Below, piece after piece: positions 1 through 8,910 of a stretch of DNA of 64,000 bases. The notes under the pieces are model-generated. The model did no database searches and was not told the DNA's origin. It saw only the letters and a list, made by a program, of their open reading frames with translations. A program made the position numbers and the translations under genes. The DNA comes from Shewanella kaireitica (GTDB taxonomy: Bacteria; Pseudomonadota; Gammaproteobacteria; Enterobacterales; Shewanellaceae), in assembly GCF_023284045.1 (NCBI RefSeq), contig NZ_JAKIKQ010000023.1, positions 1 through 64,000 on the forward strand, in the 5' to 3' direction. The stretch's first letter is position 1. Every line of letters starts with the position of its first letter.

Positions 1-12
1 TGCCATCGCGCC
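1..12 (-). tRNA. cysT: tRNA-Cys, first 12 nt only (cut by window edge)
   Basis: Read on the minus strand, the first 12 bases of the window give GGCGCGATGGCA, which matches the usual 5' end of gammaproteobacterial tRNA-Cys acceptor and D arm. It lies 9 nt downstream of tRNA-Gly(GCC), the same order as glyW-cysT-leuZ in E. coli. The identification rests on 12 bases plus context. The rest, and a possible tRNA-Leu, would lie outside the window. Confidence 0.6.
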
Positions 13-21
13 ATATTAAAT

Positions 22-97
22 TGGAGCGACATATCGGGTTCGAACCGATGACCTATACCTTGGCAAGGTATCGCTCTACCAACTGAGCTAATGTCGC
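22..97 (-). tRNA. glyW: tRNA-Gly (anticodon GCC)
   Basis: The minus strand folds into a complete cloverleaf: acceptor GCGACAT pairs with ATGTCGC, the anticodon loop TTGCCAA sits in an ATACC/GGTAT stem, and the T loop is TTCGAAC. The CCA end is encoded (22-24). The anticodon GCC reads glycine codons GGC and GGT. It is followed by the start of tRNA-Cys and preceded by a strong promoter at 160-187, so this is probably the first gene of a tRNA operon. Confidence 0.95.
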
Positions 98-626
98 ATT
101 TCAATTTAATCTGTAATCAAGTTCTTGCTTAGTTCGCTTCCCCTTGACTACGGAATGGCATTCTACCGATTTACTCTGCATAGTCAATCGAGAAAAATGT
201 TTTTTATAACTGTTTGACGTTAAAATCATCAAAGATAACGTTTTTTGTTCTCATTGATCGTTAGTTGAACAATATCAATGCGCTGCCGTGTTATTGAATG
301 CTTACAAATAATACTAAAGATGGAAATGTTTAGCTTTATGAAGACGGGCATATTAAAGTCATGTCTAAAAAAACGAGTCATTTAGTTTTAAATAATTGGC
401 TTTTTGGCTAAATAGAATGCTTTAAATGCACTACTTGACAATTTTGAGGCTGCTGGGTCCAACACCTCTTCATTATGTAAAGGCCGTTTAATGTGAGTCA
501 TTGAGCCTTTTAGCTAAACAAGTGCTGTTGAGAACATTTGGAGCTAGAATTGAGTGTTGCCTAACTATGGGCTTAAGTGGTGTGGTGCGCTGGCGCTCTA
601 TTGAAAACTAGCGCTAACCAACAAAT
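98..626. other. intergenic region between the tRNA-Gly operon and gapB
   Basis: Apart from the tRNA promoter at 160-187 I see no convincing gene here. There is no long open frame, no tRNA or repeat, and no recognisable mobile-element remnant. The stretch 190-626 is AT-rich and unassigned. Confidence 0.5.
160..187 (-). promoter_or_regulatory. sigma70-type promoter of the tRNA operon
   Basis: On the minus strand there is TTGACT (182-187), a 16-bp spacer and TAGAAT (160-165), followed by a GC-containing discriminator. AT-rich sequence upstream (190-205) could act as an UP element. The predicted start near 153 would leave about 55 nt of leader before tRNA-Gly. This is typical of strong stable-RNA promoters. 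The assignment is from consensus only. Confidence 0.6.
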
Positions 627-654
627 AAAAACGCCTCTATAAAGAGGCGTTTTC
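627..654. terminator. bidirectional hairpin terminator after gapB
   Basis: ACGCCTCT (631-638) and AGAGGCGT (643-650) pair around loop ATAA, flanked by an A-run on the left and a T-run on the right. It lies 23 bp past the gapB stop and can act in both directions. Confidence 0.85.
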
Positions 655-676
655 TAAGTATTAACTCTATTCAGGC

Positions 677-2113
677 TTAGCCAAGTGGCAATGACTGATA
701 GTTAAGACCTAACATTTTTTGCATCACGCCAACTACCTGACAGCTATAGCCAAATTCGTTGTCATACCAAACATAAAGAATAGTACGGTTACCATCCGCA
801 ATGGTTGCTTGAGAATCAACAACACCAGCATAGCGAGAGCCAACCAAATCACTTGATACAATCTCTGTCGATTCAGTGAAATCGATTTGATTTTGCAACT
901 CAGACTGCAGCGCCATATCTTTTAAGTATTCATTCATCTCATGCTTATTAGTTTCGCCATTAAGGTTCAAGCTAATAATTGCCATTGAAACGTTTGGCGT
1001 AGGAACACGAATAGCGTTACCTGTTAACTTACCTTCAAGCACTGGTAAGGCTTTAGAAACGGCTTTAGCTGCGCCGGTTTCAGTAATTACCATATTCAAA
1101 GGTGCACTGCGACCGCGGCGATCTGCTGAATGGTAGTTATCGATAAGGTTTTGGTCATTGGTATATGAGTGAATGGTCTCTACGTGACCATTTACAATGC
1201 CATATTTATCATTAACAGCTTTAAGTACAGGAGTAATAGCGTTGGTCGTACAGCTTGCTGCTGATACGATAGTATCTTCATCAAGAATGTCAGATTCGTT
1301 AACACCATAAACGATGTTCTTAATTGCGCCTTTCGCAGGAGCAGTTAATAGAACTTTAGTTGCGCCCTTTGATTTAAGGTGTAGACCAAGTCCTGCTTCA
1401 TCTTTCCATATCCCCGTATTATCAACCACTAGTGCGTTAGATATTCCGTACTTAGTGTAATCTACTTCATCAGGAGAGTTTGCGTAGATGACTTGAATAT
1501 AAGTACCGTTAGCAATGATTGCATTGTTTTCTTCGTCAACTTCTACAGAGCCATTGAATGGACCATGTACAGAGTCACGACGAAGCAGGCTTGCGCGTTT
1601 TTCAAGATCGCCTTTACGTCCACCACGAAGGACGATTGCACGAAGTCTAAGCTTGTTGCTCACACCTGTTCTTTCAATTAACAAGCGAGCTAGAAGACGA
1701 CCAATACGGCCAAAACCGTATAGCACAACGTCTCTTGCTTCTTCAGTATCTTCTTGTGTAATTGCTGCTGACAATTCGCTGCTCATGTAAGCTTCGATTT
1801 GGCTAGCATCTTTATATTCACGCCAGTAATTAACAGCCAGTTTACCGATGTCGACTTTGCACTGTTTTACCGCTAACTTGCTTAAAGCTTCGATAAATGG
1901 AAAGCTTTCACGTAGTCTTAGTTTTTCGCCGACATGACGGCGAACTAAACGATGTGATTTAATGATTTCAATGGTAGAAGCGTTAAGTAGTGGTTTTCCG
2001 TATACGACAACCTCTACACCTTGGTTACGATATAATTTACCAAGTAAAGGCTGCATAGCCTCTGCCATTTCGAAACGTTCTTGCCAGCTTTGTAGGTGTT
2101 TATCAGCGCTCAT
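677..2113 (-). CDS. gapB: glyceraldehyde-3-phosphate dehydrogenase with N-terminal extension
   Basis: GAPDH-family enzyme converting glyceraldehyde 3-phosphate to 1,3-bisphosphoglycerate, or the reverse. It has 478 residues, about 140 more than classical GAPDH. Residues 1-125 form an extension of unknown role, as in Vibrio and Shewanella long GAPDHs. The Rossmann motif GFGRIGR is at 133-139, catalytic Cys288 is in SCTTN and His316 is in TIHSYTND. After the second beta strand the loop reads LRGGRKGD, where NAD-specific GapA has LND. The missing Asp and added basic residues suggest NADP use or dual specificity (inference). It is divergent from the DUF2989 lipoprotein gene, and a second GAPDH (gapA) lies 1.3 kb away. 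A biosynthetic or gluconeogenic role is plausible. Confidence 0.9.
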   Translation of the reverse strand: MSADKHLQSWQERFEMAEAMQPLLGKLYRNQGVEVVVYGKPLLNASTIEIIKSHRLVRRHVGEKLRLRESFPFIEALSKLAVKQCKVDIGKLAVNYWREYKDASQIEAYMSSELSAAITQEDTEEARDVVLYGFGRIGRLLARLLIERTGVSNKLRLRAIVLRGGRKGDLEKRASLLRRDSVHGPFNGSVEVDEENNAIIANGTYIQVIYANSPDEVDYTKYGISNALVVDNTGIWKDEAGLGLHLKSKGATKVLLTAPAKGAIKNIVYGVNESDILDEDTIVSAASCTTNAITPVLKAVNDKYGIVNGHVETIHSYTNDQNLIDNYHSADRRGRSAPLNMVITETGAAKAVSKALPVLEGKLTGNAIRVPTPNVSMAIISLNLNGETNKHEMNEYLKDMALQSELQNQIDFTESTEIVSSDLVGSRYAGVVDSQATIADGNRTILYVWYDNEFGYSCQVVGVMQKMLGLNYQSLPLG

Positions 2114-2315
2114 TAACAGATCCTTTATCTCACTTTTCTGATTTTTTACCAGAATTGTTTGAGTAACAAAAAGAAAAGACCAATAATCTAGGTTATGTAG
2201 GGTGTCTTTCCCCGTTTGGTCGGCGCTATTGTAATGAAAACTGGCCTTTCAGGCTAGTCAGATATTTTATATAACGATGTAATTTAATTAGATAAAAATG
2301 CGCATGGAGCCTGTT

Positions 2316-3170
2316 TTGAGTAGAAAATTTGTAATGTTTACATCACTTCTAGGAATTACGGCCTTTTTTGGTCTATTTGGCTGCGAACCAACCTCAAATA
2401 CCCAAAAGATATGTAACAAAAATCCTGAACTTTGTTCAGATCTACATAAAGATAGTTGGTGTAGATTCGAAAAAGGCGACCTAATTCGCAATCGATACCT
2501 ATTAAAGATGACAGAGCAGCCTACAGGCGAGCAGTTATTCGACCAATTATTGTACTTAGAAGATTACAATAAGTGTATTGAACTCGCTGCAGGCGTACAG
2601 CATATTTTGCATCCTGAGCGCAGCAACGATCGTGCTCGTGCTTTTGGGTTAAGTTCTCAGACATTAGCTCAACTGCAAGAGACAACCAAAAGCAGCCAAG
2701 ATCCACATTTGGCTTATTATCATTGGTCTAGGTTTAACGATATAGAAGCTGGAAAAGTGTTATTCGACGCCGAAAAAAATGGATTGATTAAAGATATTAG
2801 GCTCAAAGCCCAGCTAGCAGCTCATTATTTAAAGAGTAACCCCAGTAAATCAAAAAGGTTGTACGCTGCTACATTATCTGGTGCAGACAAAGTCTCATTT
2901 GACCCAGATTGGTTGTTGGCTTTAGCTACCCTCTATAAAAACGAAAATCGCCCAGAGATGCACTACTTGCTATCAAAAACAAATATAATCATGACAGATG
3001 CTAATTTTGTGGAGGAGAAGATGTTAGCAATGCTCCAAGGCAACAAGATTTTGCAAGAAAAGTTAGATAAAGAAGCTGAAAATTTGGCTAATGTACTAGA
3101 ATCTGGAATGTATGCTCAAAGTAAGCTAAAAATTGTCTTGGAACAGGATTTAGACCAAGCAGTTAATTAA
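2316..3170 (+). CDS. DUF2989 family lipoprotein
   Basis: Unknown function. I recognise the Vibrio/Shewanella DUF2989 type. The N-terminus is a lipoprotein signal: basic SRK, a hydrophobic stretch and lipobox LFGC about 28 residues from the upstream ATG. The mature protein is mostly helical, with an HLAYYHWSRFNDIEAG segment and the look of TPR or Sel1-type helical repeats. The frame opens at ATG 2298, but that codon has no Shine-Dalgarno. A TTG at 2316 has GGAG seven bases upstream and gives a normal signal peptide, so I prefer it. It lies between gapB (divergent) and gapA (same strand). That position is conserved in my recollection of Shewanella genomes, but no functional link is known. Confidence 0.8.
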   Translation: MSRKFVMFTSLLGITAFFGLFGCEPTSNTQKICNKNPELCSDLHKDSWCRFEKGDLIRNRYLLKMTEQPTGEQLFDQLLYLEDYNKCIELAAGVQHILHPERSNDRARAFGLSSQTLAQLQETTKSSQDPHLAYYHWSRFNDIEAGKVLFDAEKNGLIKDIRLKAQLAAHYLKSNPSKSKRLYAATLSGADKVSFDPDWLLALATLYKNENRPEMHYLLSKTNIIMTDANFVEEKMLAMLQGNKILQEKLDKEAENLANVLESGMYAQSKLKIVLEQDLDQAVN

Positions 3171-3316
3171 AATGGTTCGTGTAATTTGTATTCGGCAATA
3201 TGTTTGCCAACTTACAAACATTGCCTGAATTTAGCTGAAAAATAGCCCAATACGCGATCCATGTAAAAAAATTACCTAAATTGTTAAGGGAATCGCGCCT
3301 AATTGGTCGATATTGC

Positions 3317-3344
3317 TTGACGGTGGCTGTCAGTTTGGTAATTT
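3317..3344 (+). promoter_or_regulatory. candidate gapA promoter
   Basis: TTGACG (3317-3322) is followed after 16 bp by TAATTT (3339-3344). A short palindrome (GGTAATTTTACTACC) overlaps the -10 region. The -35 match is good and the -10 match weak. It lies 43 bp before the gapA start. Confidence 0.35.
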
Positions 3345-3386
3345 TACTACCAGATTCTATTTAAACTTTTACCTGAGGGATATGAG

Positions 3387-4397
3387 ATGACTATCCGAGT
3401 TGCAATTAACGGCTATGGCCGTATCGGCCGCAATGTTCTACGTGCTCTATATGAAAGCGAAAAGAACTACCCTATCAAAATTGTTGCGTTAAATGATCTA
3501 GGCGATGCTTCAATCAATGCTCACCTAACAAAATATGATTCTGTTCATGGTCGCTTCAACGCAAAAGTTGAGCACGCTGACGATGCTATTTTTGTTAATG
3601 AAGATAAGATCCTTACATTCCAAGAGCGCGACCCATCGAAACTTCCTTGGGATGAGCTTAACGTAGACGTTGTTTTCGAGTGTACAGGTATATTTACTTC
3701 TAAAGAGTCTGTACAACCTCACCTAACTGCCGGCGCAAAGAAAGTCATTATCTCTGCACCAGGTAAGAACGTTGATGCAACGGTTGTTTACGGTGTTAAC
3801 AATGACGAAATTACTGGCGATATGACTGTAATTTCTAATGCGTCTTGTACTACAAACTGTTTAGCACCATTTGCTAAGCCGTTAAATGATGAGATTGGCA
3901 TTGAATCTGGTCTAATGACAACCATTCATGCTTATACGAACGATCAACGTTTATCAGATGTTTACCACACTGATTTACGCCGTGCTCGTGCAGCTGCAAT
4001 GTCGATGATCCCAACACGCACTGGCGCTGCTGCTGCAGTGGGTCTAGTTGTACCAGAACTTGCTGGTAAGTTTGACGGTTTAGCAGTACGTGTACCAACA
4101 GTAAACGTATCACTGGTTGATCTTTCATTCGTAGCAGCTCGCGACACCACTGTTGAAGAGATTAACGCTATCATTGAAAAAGCTGCATCTGTTGCTCCAC
4201 TGAGCGAAGTGCTAGCTGTAAACCATGAGCCTTTGGTTTCTATCGACTTTAACCATAACCCGTACTCTTCAAACTTTGATGCGACTCAAACTCGCGTTAA
4301 TGGTCGTCTAGTTAAAGTTATGGCTTGGTATGATAACGAATGGGGTTTCAGTAACCGCATGCTAGACAACGCTGTTGCGTTAATGTCTGCAAAGTAA
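3387..4397 (+). CDS. gapA: glyceraldehyde-3-phosphate dehydrogenase, type I
   Basis: Classical cytoplasmic NAD-dependent GAPDH of 336 residues, the normal family length. The dinucleotide motif NGYGRIGR is at the N-terminus. The ALND loop (Asp37) that binds the adenosine ribose of NAD is present. Catalytic Cys154 is in ASCTTNC, followed by the TIHAYTNDQ histidine, and the C-terminal WYDNEWGFSNR signature is intact. The start ATG is preceded by GAGGGATATGAG, giving a good ribosome site. It is monocistronic, ending at a strong hairpin terminator 23 bp past the stop. It serves glycolysis and gluconeogenesis, whereas nearby gapB has a different cofactor loop. Confidence 0.97.
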   Translation: MTIRVAINGYGRIGRNVLRALYESEKNYPIKIVALNDLGDASINAHLTKYDSVHGRFNAKVEHADDAIFVNEDKILTFQERDPSKLPWDELNVDVVFECTGIFTSKESVQPHLTAGAKKVIISAPGKNVDATVVYGVNNDEITGDMTVISNASCTTNCLAPFAKPLNDEIGIESGLMTTIHAYTNDQRLSDVYHTDLRRARAAAMSMIPTRTGAAAAVGLVVPELAGKFDGLAVRVPTVNVSLVDLSFVAARDTTVEEINAIIEKAASVAPLSEVLAVNHEPLVSIDFNHNPYSSNFDATQTRVNGRLVKVMAWYDNEWGFSNRMLDNAVALMSAK

Positions 4398-4417
4398 TTA
4401 GCTAACAGCTTAGATTT

Positions 4418-4446
4418 AAAAGCCCAGCAATGCTGGGCTTTTTTGT
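4418..4446 (+). terminator. gapA terminator
   Basis: Near-perfect palindrome AAGCCCAGCA / TGCTGGGCTT followed by a run of six T. It is a textbook intrinsic terminator directly after gapA. Confidence 0.9.
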
Positions 4447-4479
4447 GTCTAGTTATAAAAAACAATAACGCTAATAAAC

Positions 4480-4690
4480 TATACCCGTTCTAACTGAAGT
4501 TGCGTGATTCAGTAGGGATTTAACCGACTTTATTCACGGCATAGGTTGCCACCAATGGTCATTCCCTTAGTAAAATCAATAACACTGAGTACACGACTAA
4601 ATGGATTTAGGAGTTAGTGCGAAGTTGCGATGGTAAGGCATAAAAAGATTATGTAGTAACAACAACTCCCACTAAAAAGCAGCTAAGAGG
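4480..4690 (+). repeat. dispersed MITE-like repeat, copy 1 (decayed)
   Basis: This region aligns with the reverse complement of 53389-53642. Two blocks are shared: 4481-4536 (starting ATACCCGTTCTA, partial identity) and a 38-bp core at 4554-4591 that matches 53482-53519 with two differences. The core begins with AATGGTCATTCCCTT, which in copy 2 forms one terminal inverted repeat. In this copy the opposite end is degraded, and about 60 bp between the blocks is missing. No coding capacity is seen. It is probably a non-autonomous element. The remainder up to 4852 shows nothing I can name. Confidence 0.6.
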
Positions 4691-4852
4691 TGACGTAGAG
4701 CAATATTTTATTAGTGTTAATACAAGACGTTATACGATTACGGGTAATGTTGGCGCACTAATCAAATGTGCGCCAGTCAAACAATGCAAGGTAGAGCTAT
4801 AATGTGCAGCAACGATCAAGCCGCTAAACTCTTACTGAACGATAGAATAGGA

Positions 4853-5182
4853 CTAGTGTTTTTCTTGCACTTTAGGATTAATACAAAGGTAATCATCTAT
4901 CATTTCTATATTTTGGTCGATATAACCCAATAATATCTTTTGTTCTACTTCACCTAACTCAGCACTCAAAATTGCTCTATGTAGTTCAAGCGCTTCAGAT
5001 TTGTGACTGAGTAATGTCATTGAGGAGATAAGGTTACTCTCTAGGCATCGTTTGAGTAATGCTCGCTGTGTTAGCTTAATTGATGTTTGAACTGAGTCGC
5101 ATAAAACCGATAGTTTTTCATCAACTATAATCTGTGCGGCTAAACCTGCATGCTGCCTATTTAGTTGTCTACTTGAATACAT
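4853..5182 (-). CDS. hypothetical protein, 109 aa
   Basis: I do not recognise this protein. It is soluble, predicted mostly helical, leucine- and serine-rich, with no signal peptide or membrane segment. The single acidic and hydrophobic helical stretch near residues 60-90 (AILSAELGEVEQKILLGYIDQN) resembles a protein-interaction helix only in a general way. Support for it being real: the ATG is preceded by GAGAGGTG at correct spacing and the codon use is ordinary for the window. It is followed on the same strand by no gene for 450 bp, and its upstream neighbour is another small unknown gene. Confidence 0.65.
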   Translation of the reverse strand: MYSSRQLNRQHAGLAAQIIVDEKLSVLCDSVQTSIKLTQRALLKRCLESNLISSMTLLSHKSEALELHRAILSAELGEVEQKILLGYIDQNIEMIDDYLCINPKVQEKH

Positions 5183-5314
5183 CTAACACCTCTCAAAAAT
5201 AAGATTTTCCAATTACGATGGAAGTCACTTTCTATAAGAGATTATATTGCTTGTTAGCTGTACCTAGGCTTAATCGTATGAGATACATTACTGCATGTAT
5301 TCACAATGACTATG

Positions 5315-5590
5315 TTAACTACGTTTTATACGTACCACTTTAAACACATCAATTTCAAACCCTGCGATGCCTTCTGTAGCGCTATAGTATGTCATATTGA
5401 CTCGCGCACCTTTTAAGCATTTATATTTTTTACGGCGTTTAAATTTGAACGCTGTATCGCAATTTTCTATCATGACCGTATGCAGCACCCAGTCATCTTT
5501 TTCTCGTTGAACATGAGATAAAACAGATACATTTTCAGAGTGAACGAGCTGCTGGTGTTGATCTAGCATCTTGTCTACAGGTGTTTTCAC
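5315..5590 (-). CDS. hypothetical protein, 91 aa
   Basis: Unrecognised small protein starting at GTG 5590, with AGGACA upstream. The N-terminal half is polar. The middle holds a basic cluster (FKRRKKYK) and the C-terminal half is predicted beta-rich (ARVNMTYYSATEGIAGFEIDVFKVV). There is no signal peptide. The strong start site and normal composition argue for a real gene. The beta-rich end with a basic patch could be an RNA- or DNA-binding fold, but this is a guess. Confidence 0.6.
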   Translation of the reverse strand: MKTPVDKMLDQHQQLVHSENVSVLSHVQREKDDWVLHTVMIENCDTAFKFKRRKKYKCLKGARVNMTYYSATEGIAGFEIDVFKVVRIKRS

Positions 5591-5658
5591 GAACTTTGTC
5601 CTAATAAAAAAATCAGTCTATAAAGGTAGCACAACTAGGGGGAGCTGTGTTGAGCAGG

Positions 5659-6999
5659 CTAAATAAATCGGTCTCTTAACCAACCATAATGGTAATATCC
5701 CCATTGACCGACACGTCTAAGTTGCGGTAATGGGAATTTAGGTAGCGGTACTTGATAAAGTGGCAAGGCTGGAACGGATTTTCCTGCGATTTGTTCAGCT
5801 AACCTATACGCCGCTTGTGTGCTGAAAGAGACACCCGAACCACAATAGCCCATACTGTAACCTACGCCGTTTGAGGCATATACATGTGGCATATCATCTA
5901 GTGCTGCGGCTATCCACCCCGTCCAATTGTAAGCGACAGCCTTATTGCGCAGTGGTGGAAAACACTTATCAAGCGCATACTTTAATCGTTTTTGATAAAT
6001 AGGATTGTGTGCATCTTTGCCTTGTATCGCGCCTCTGCCACCGAAAAGTAGCCTGTTATCAGGCAACAAGCGGTAATAATATTTAAGTATTCGAGTATCC
6101 ATCGTCACTTGATGAGTATTGAGGCCGCAACTAAGCAGCTCTTGTTCTGATAATGGCTCGGTAACAATCACATTACTGAGTATTGGTAAGTAACGATTAT
6201 CAATACTGGAATTGAACGATTTAGGCGTATAGGCGTTTCCTGCTGTGATGACTTTGTTGGCTGTAATTTCACCTTTGGAGGTTATTAGGCGGTGTTGGTT
6301 ACCTTCTGGAAGCCATTCGGTAACACAGGTGTTTTCATAAAGTTCAACACCCTTTGCTTGCAGCATTGATTTATAACCAAGTAATAGCTTTAAAGGGTTC
6401 ACACCAAAGCCATCAGCTAATCTTAACGCACCATAGGCTTGTTGATGGTCCATAAACTCTGTTTTAAAACGGCTAGCCGTAATAAGCTCAGCATCTTCTC
6501 CAAGTTCTCTCTTTATAAACCCAGCAGCACTTTGCAGCTGAGCTAATGCTTTTTTGTTATGCGCTACCTTTAAATAGCCTTTTTGTTGCGGTTCACAATC
6601 GATATTGAACTCGTTGATCAGCCCATCGACTCTAGACACCGCTTCGCTAAACTCATTATAAATTCCCTTTGCGGTATCGAGATCCCACTTCGTTGCCATC
6701 TGCTTGTAGCCGAGCCTTCCTGAACCCTTTAATACAAAACCAGCATTTCTTGCCGAAGCACCAAAGCCAACTTGGTTGGCTTCTAATACACAGACATCAA
6801 TGTTGTGATCAGTTGCCAGATAATATGCACTCAACAACCCCGTATAACCGCCGCCTATTACAGCAACATCAACACTTCGATTCCCCGACAATACTGGGCT
6901 AGCTTGTCCTAACGATGCAGTGCTTGCCCAGTATGAACGACAAGGTGTTAAGTTTGCAGGACTGCTGCTATAAAGGGGATCAAAAAGTTCACTATTCAT
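5659..6999 (-). CDS. FAD-dependent amine/amino-acid oxidoreductase (DAO family, PuuB/OrdL-like)
   Basis: FAD oxidoreductase of the D-amino-acid oxidase superfamily, 446 residues. The Rossmann FAD motif VAVIGGGYTGLLSAYYLA begins near residue 48, followed by the VLEA strand end and GASARNAGF typical of gamma-glutamylputrescine oxidase and sarcosine-oxidase-like enzymes. A second flavin-contact region (YSMGYCGSGVSFSTQAAYRLAE) lies near the C-terminus. The likely reaction is oxidative deamination of an amine or N-alkyl amino acid; the substrate cannot be read from sequence. It is the second gene of a two-gene operon, 15 bp after the GNAT acetyltransferase. That pairing suggests amine or polyamine breakdown or acetylation (inference). 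Confidence 0.8.
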   Translation of the reverse strand: MNSELFDPLYSSSPANLTPCRSYWASTASLGQASPVLSGNRSVDVAVIGGGYTGLLSAYYLATDHNIDVCVLEANQVGFGASARNAGFVLKGSGRLGYKQMATKWDLDTAKGIYNEFSEAVSRVDGLINEFNIDCEPQQKGYLKVAHNKKALAQLQSAAGFIKRELGEDAELITASRFKTEFMDHQQAYGALRLADGFGVNPLKLLLGYKSMLQAKGVELYENTCVTEWLPEGNQHRLITSKGEITANKVITAGNAYTPKSFNSSIDNRYLPILSNVIVTEPLSEQELLSCGLNTHQVTMDTRILKYYYRLLPDNRLLFGGRGAIQGKDAHNPIYQKRLKYALDKCFPPLRNKAVAYNWTGWIAAALDDMPHVYASNGVGYSMGYCGSGVSFSTQAAYRLAEQIAGKSVPALPLYQVPLPKFPLPQLRRVGQWGYYHYGWLRDRFI

Positions 7000-7014
7000 A
7001 AAAATCTAATTCAG

Positions 7015-7569
7015 TTAGTTAAAAGTCAGTAACATTTCACTTGCGGTACATGTGCAGTTTGAACCACAGATCACACAAATATAGTCAGGGTGTTCACTGC
7101 TATTATTCCAACGATTTGGGTGCTCTTTAATAAGCTTGCCCCCCGCTTTACTGAAATAGCGCACAGCTGAATTATTTGGACTTTGTTTCCATAAATGGCT
7201 AATCCCTGCTCGAGCGCCCTGGCTCCTTAGCGCTGCCACAGAAGATTGCAATAGCAAGCCGCCTAAGCCTTTACCTCTAGCCTCTTCAGCAACAGTATTG
7301 CACTTAAAATAACCAACATACTCAGCTGGCACCGCCCACTTGCTTGGTGTGCACCACTTATCTATTTCCCATTGCTCGGCGGCATAGGTGAGTCGAAACC
7401 CAAGTAATTTGTCAGCTTCCAATGCCACAAAGCAGCTATTAATGCCGTTCTTATAACCTTTTTCAACAATCATCGACAAAGAATGATGGTCTAAATAACC
7501 TTTCCCATGAACGAGGTTACCTAACTTAATCACCTCATCGAAGTAAGCATCTGTAATTTCAATAATCAT
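7015..7569 (-). CDS. GNAT family N-acetyltransferase
   Basis: Acetyl-CoA-dependent N-acetyltransferase, 184 residues. The acetyl-CoA pyrophosphate-binding loop is seen as EEARGKGLGGLLL (about residues 95-107), preceded by the beta-4 strand EYVGYFKCNTVA. A C-terminal cysteine cluster (CVICGSNCTC) is unusual for GNATs and could be a metal site or just a variable tail. The start ATG at 7569 lies in AT-rich sequence. It is the first gene of the operon with the FAD amine oxidase, so an amine or amino acid substrate is likely. The exact substrate is unknown. Confidence 0.8.
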   Translation of the reverse strand: MIIEITDAYFDEVIKLGNLVHGKGYLDHHSLSMIVEKGYKNGINSCFVALEADKLLGFRLTYAAEQWEIDKWCTPSKWAVPAEYVGYFKCNTVAEEARGKGLGGLLLQSSVAALRSQGARAGISHLWKQSPNNSAVRYFSKAGGKLIKEHPNRWNNSSEHPDYICVICGSNCTCTASEMLLTFN

Positions 7570-7857
7570 ATTTTATTATTTTTATCCTATTAAGATTAAT
7601 CGGCACAATAGCATACCCCTAACCAAATACTGAATTGATAAAAACCTATGGTGTCAATTTTTAAAACGGAGACAGATATAGAAGCTTTACTAACGACGAT
7701 ACGTTTGATGGCTTTGCAGGAATTGGTCAGTATAATCAAATTAATTTTTAGTCCACGATGCTGCTAAGTTTGTACTTTTATTCTGAATTCTATTATGTTA
7801 TCAGCTTATAACTTAAGTAATAATACTTTAAATTGATAGTGAACAGGGATCAGTTAA

Positions 7858-8910
7858 GTGTCTAAAAGTAAGCTTTTACCACCGACATTCAGTGTTGCGC
7901 GTTATATTATAAACATCAACAATCGAGTATATGATAGCTTACTTACTTTTTTTGGTAAGCTTAGCTTTGTTCAAAAACTTTACCTTTTTGCGTTTATTTT
8001 ATTATGTTTTAGCAATAGTTTAGCCATTGTAGCAGCTATAACCGTCGTTGGTTTGCTCGCTGAGTTTTGGCCACTATTTGCGCGAGTTTGGCACTCTCTA
8101 GCAGGAAAAGCAGTACTTCTGCTATTCTATGCTGTCATCGCTAACTTTGCATTAGCGGGGGCCGCCTCCGTAGTCAATGAGGTCGTTGGTGTCTCTTCGA
8201 GTCATTTTAGTTACACGCATAACTTCGCAATTTTGCTATATTTACCGGCGTGGACATTGGCGATTAGTGTTATAGCTCTATTACTTCTTCAAATATTTGT
8301 TCCTTTTTATCTATTTGTCCTTTTGTTATTAAAACCCTTTGGCATTAGTGGCTTTAATCTAACTAATTTGCAGCATTATCAAAAATGGACCATGCTGTTT
8401 CGCCTCGTTCTGTCCAGTATTTTACTGTATCATTTGGCGCTGCTCAGTGACGTCGATGCGGTGATAGAGGAAAACTTAGATAATCCGAAATTGCTCAGTA
8501 TCCATCCCCAAACAATAGAACAATCAGACCTTGAAAAAGTCATTATTGACTCGGTTGATGAGTTAGAGACAATTAGACAACAAAAAGCTGTAGAGCAACT
8601 CGAATCTCCTAGCGTCGAAAGTAAGCAGCCAAGTAATGAAACTTTAGATACTTTAGAACAGGAAATTAATACCAGTGTAAATAAGTCGTTGAAGCTACGT
8701 GCGCTTTATTCTCAGAAAACTCGAGAGCTAATCGCTCATTTTGCTTATCAATTAGAAGCTGATGGAAAGTCGCGCTGCGCTATTTCTGATAATGCTCATA
8801 TTGTTGAACTTAATGATTATGAAATTCTAGAGATCAGCCCTGATATGTCGAAACCATATGGATATGATTTCGAGGTCAAAGTGTGCCAATCTCCGGCTTT
8901 TCCACTTTGA
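7858..8910 (+). CDS. hypothetical multi-pass membrane protein with a C-terminal soluble domain
   Basis: I do not recognise the family. Starting at GTG 7858, the first 200 residues hold about five hydrophobic segments (near residues 35-75, 85-115, 120-150, 150-160 and 180-200), so it is an inner-membrane protein. Residues 205-350 are hydrophilic. They have an acidic, Glu/Ser-rich stretch (EQLESPSVESKQPSNETLDTL) likely to be coiled or disordered, then a small compact end with two cysteines (SRCAISD and KVCQSPAF) that could form a disulfide if periplasmic. It stands alone: no gene within 280 bp upstream and about 340 bp before the M1 peptidase. Weak resemblance to colicin-import or DUF accessory proteins is not enough for a name. 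Confidence 0.7.
   Translation: MSKSKLLPPTFSVARYIININNRVYDSLLTFFGKLSFVQKLYLFAFILLCFSNSLAIVAAITVVGLLAEFWPLFARVWHSLAGKAVLLLFYAVIANFALAGAASVVNEVVGVSSSHFSYTHNFAILLYLPAWTLAISVIALLLLQIFVPFYLFVLLLLKPFGISGFNLTNLQHYQKWTMLFRLVLSSILLYHLALLSDVDAVIEENLDNPKLLSIHPQTIEQSDLEKVIIDSVDELETIRQQKAVEQLESPSVESKQPSNETLDTLEQEINTSVNKSLKLRALYSQKTRELIAHFAYQLEADGKSRCAISDNAHIVELNDYEILEISPDMSKPYGYDFEVKVCQSPAFPL

Noticed and set aside
1515..1790. 91-codon frame inside gapB on the opposite strand
   Set aside because: Antisense shadow of a well-supported GAPDH gene; basic, low-complexity translation.
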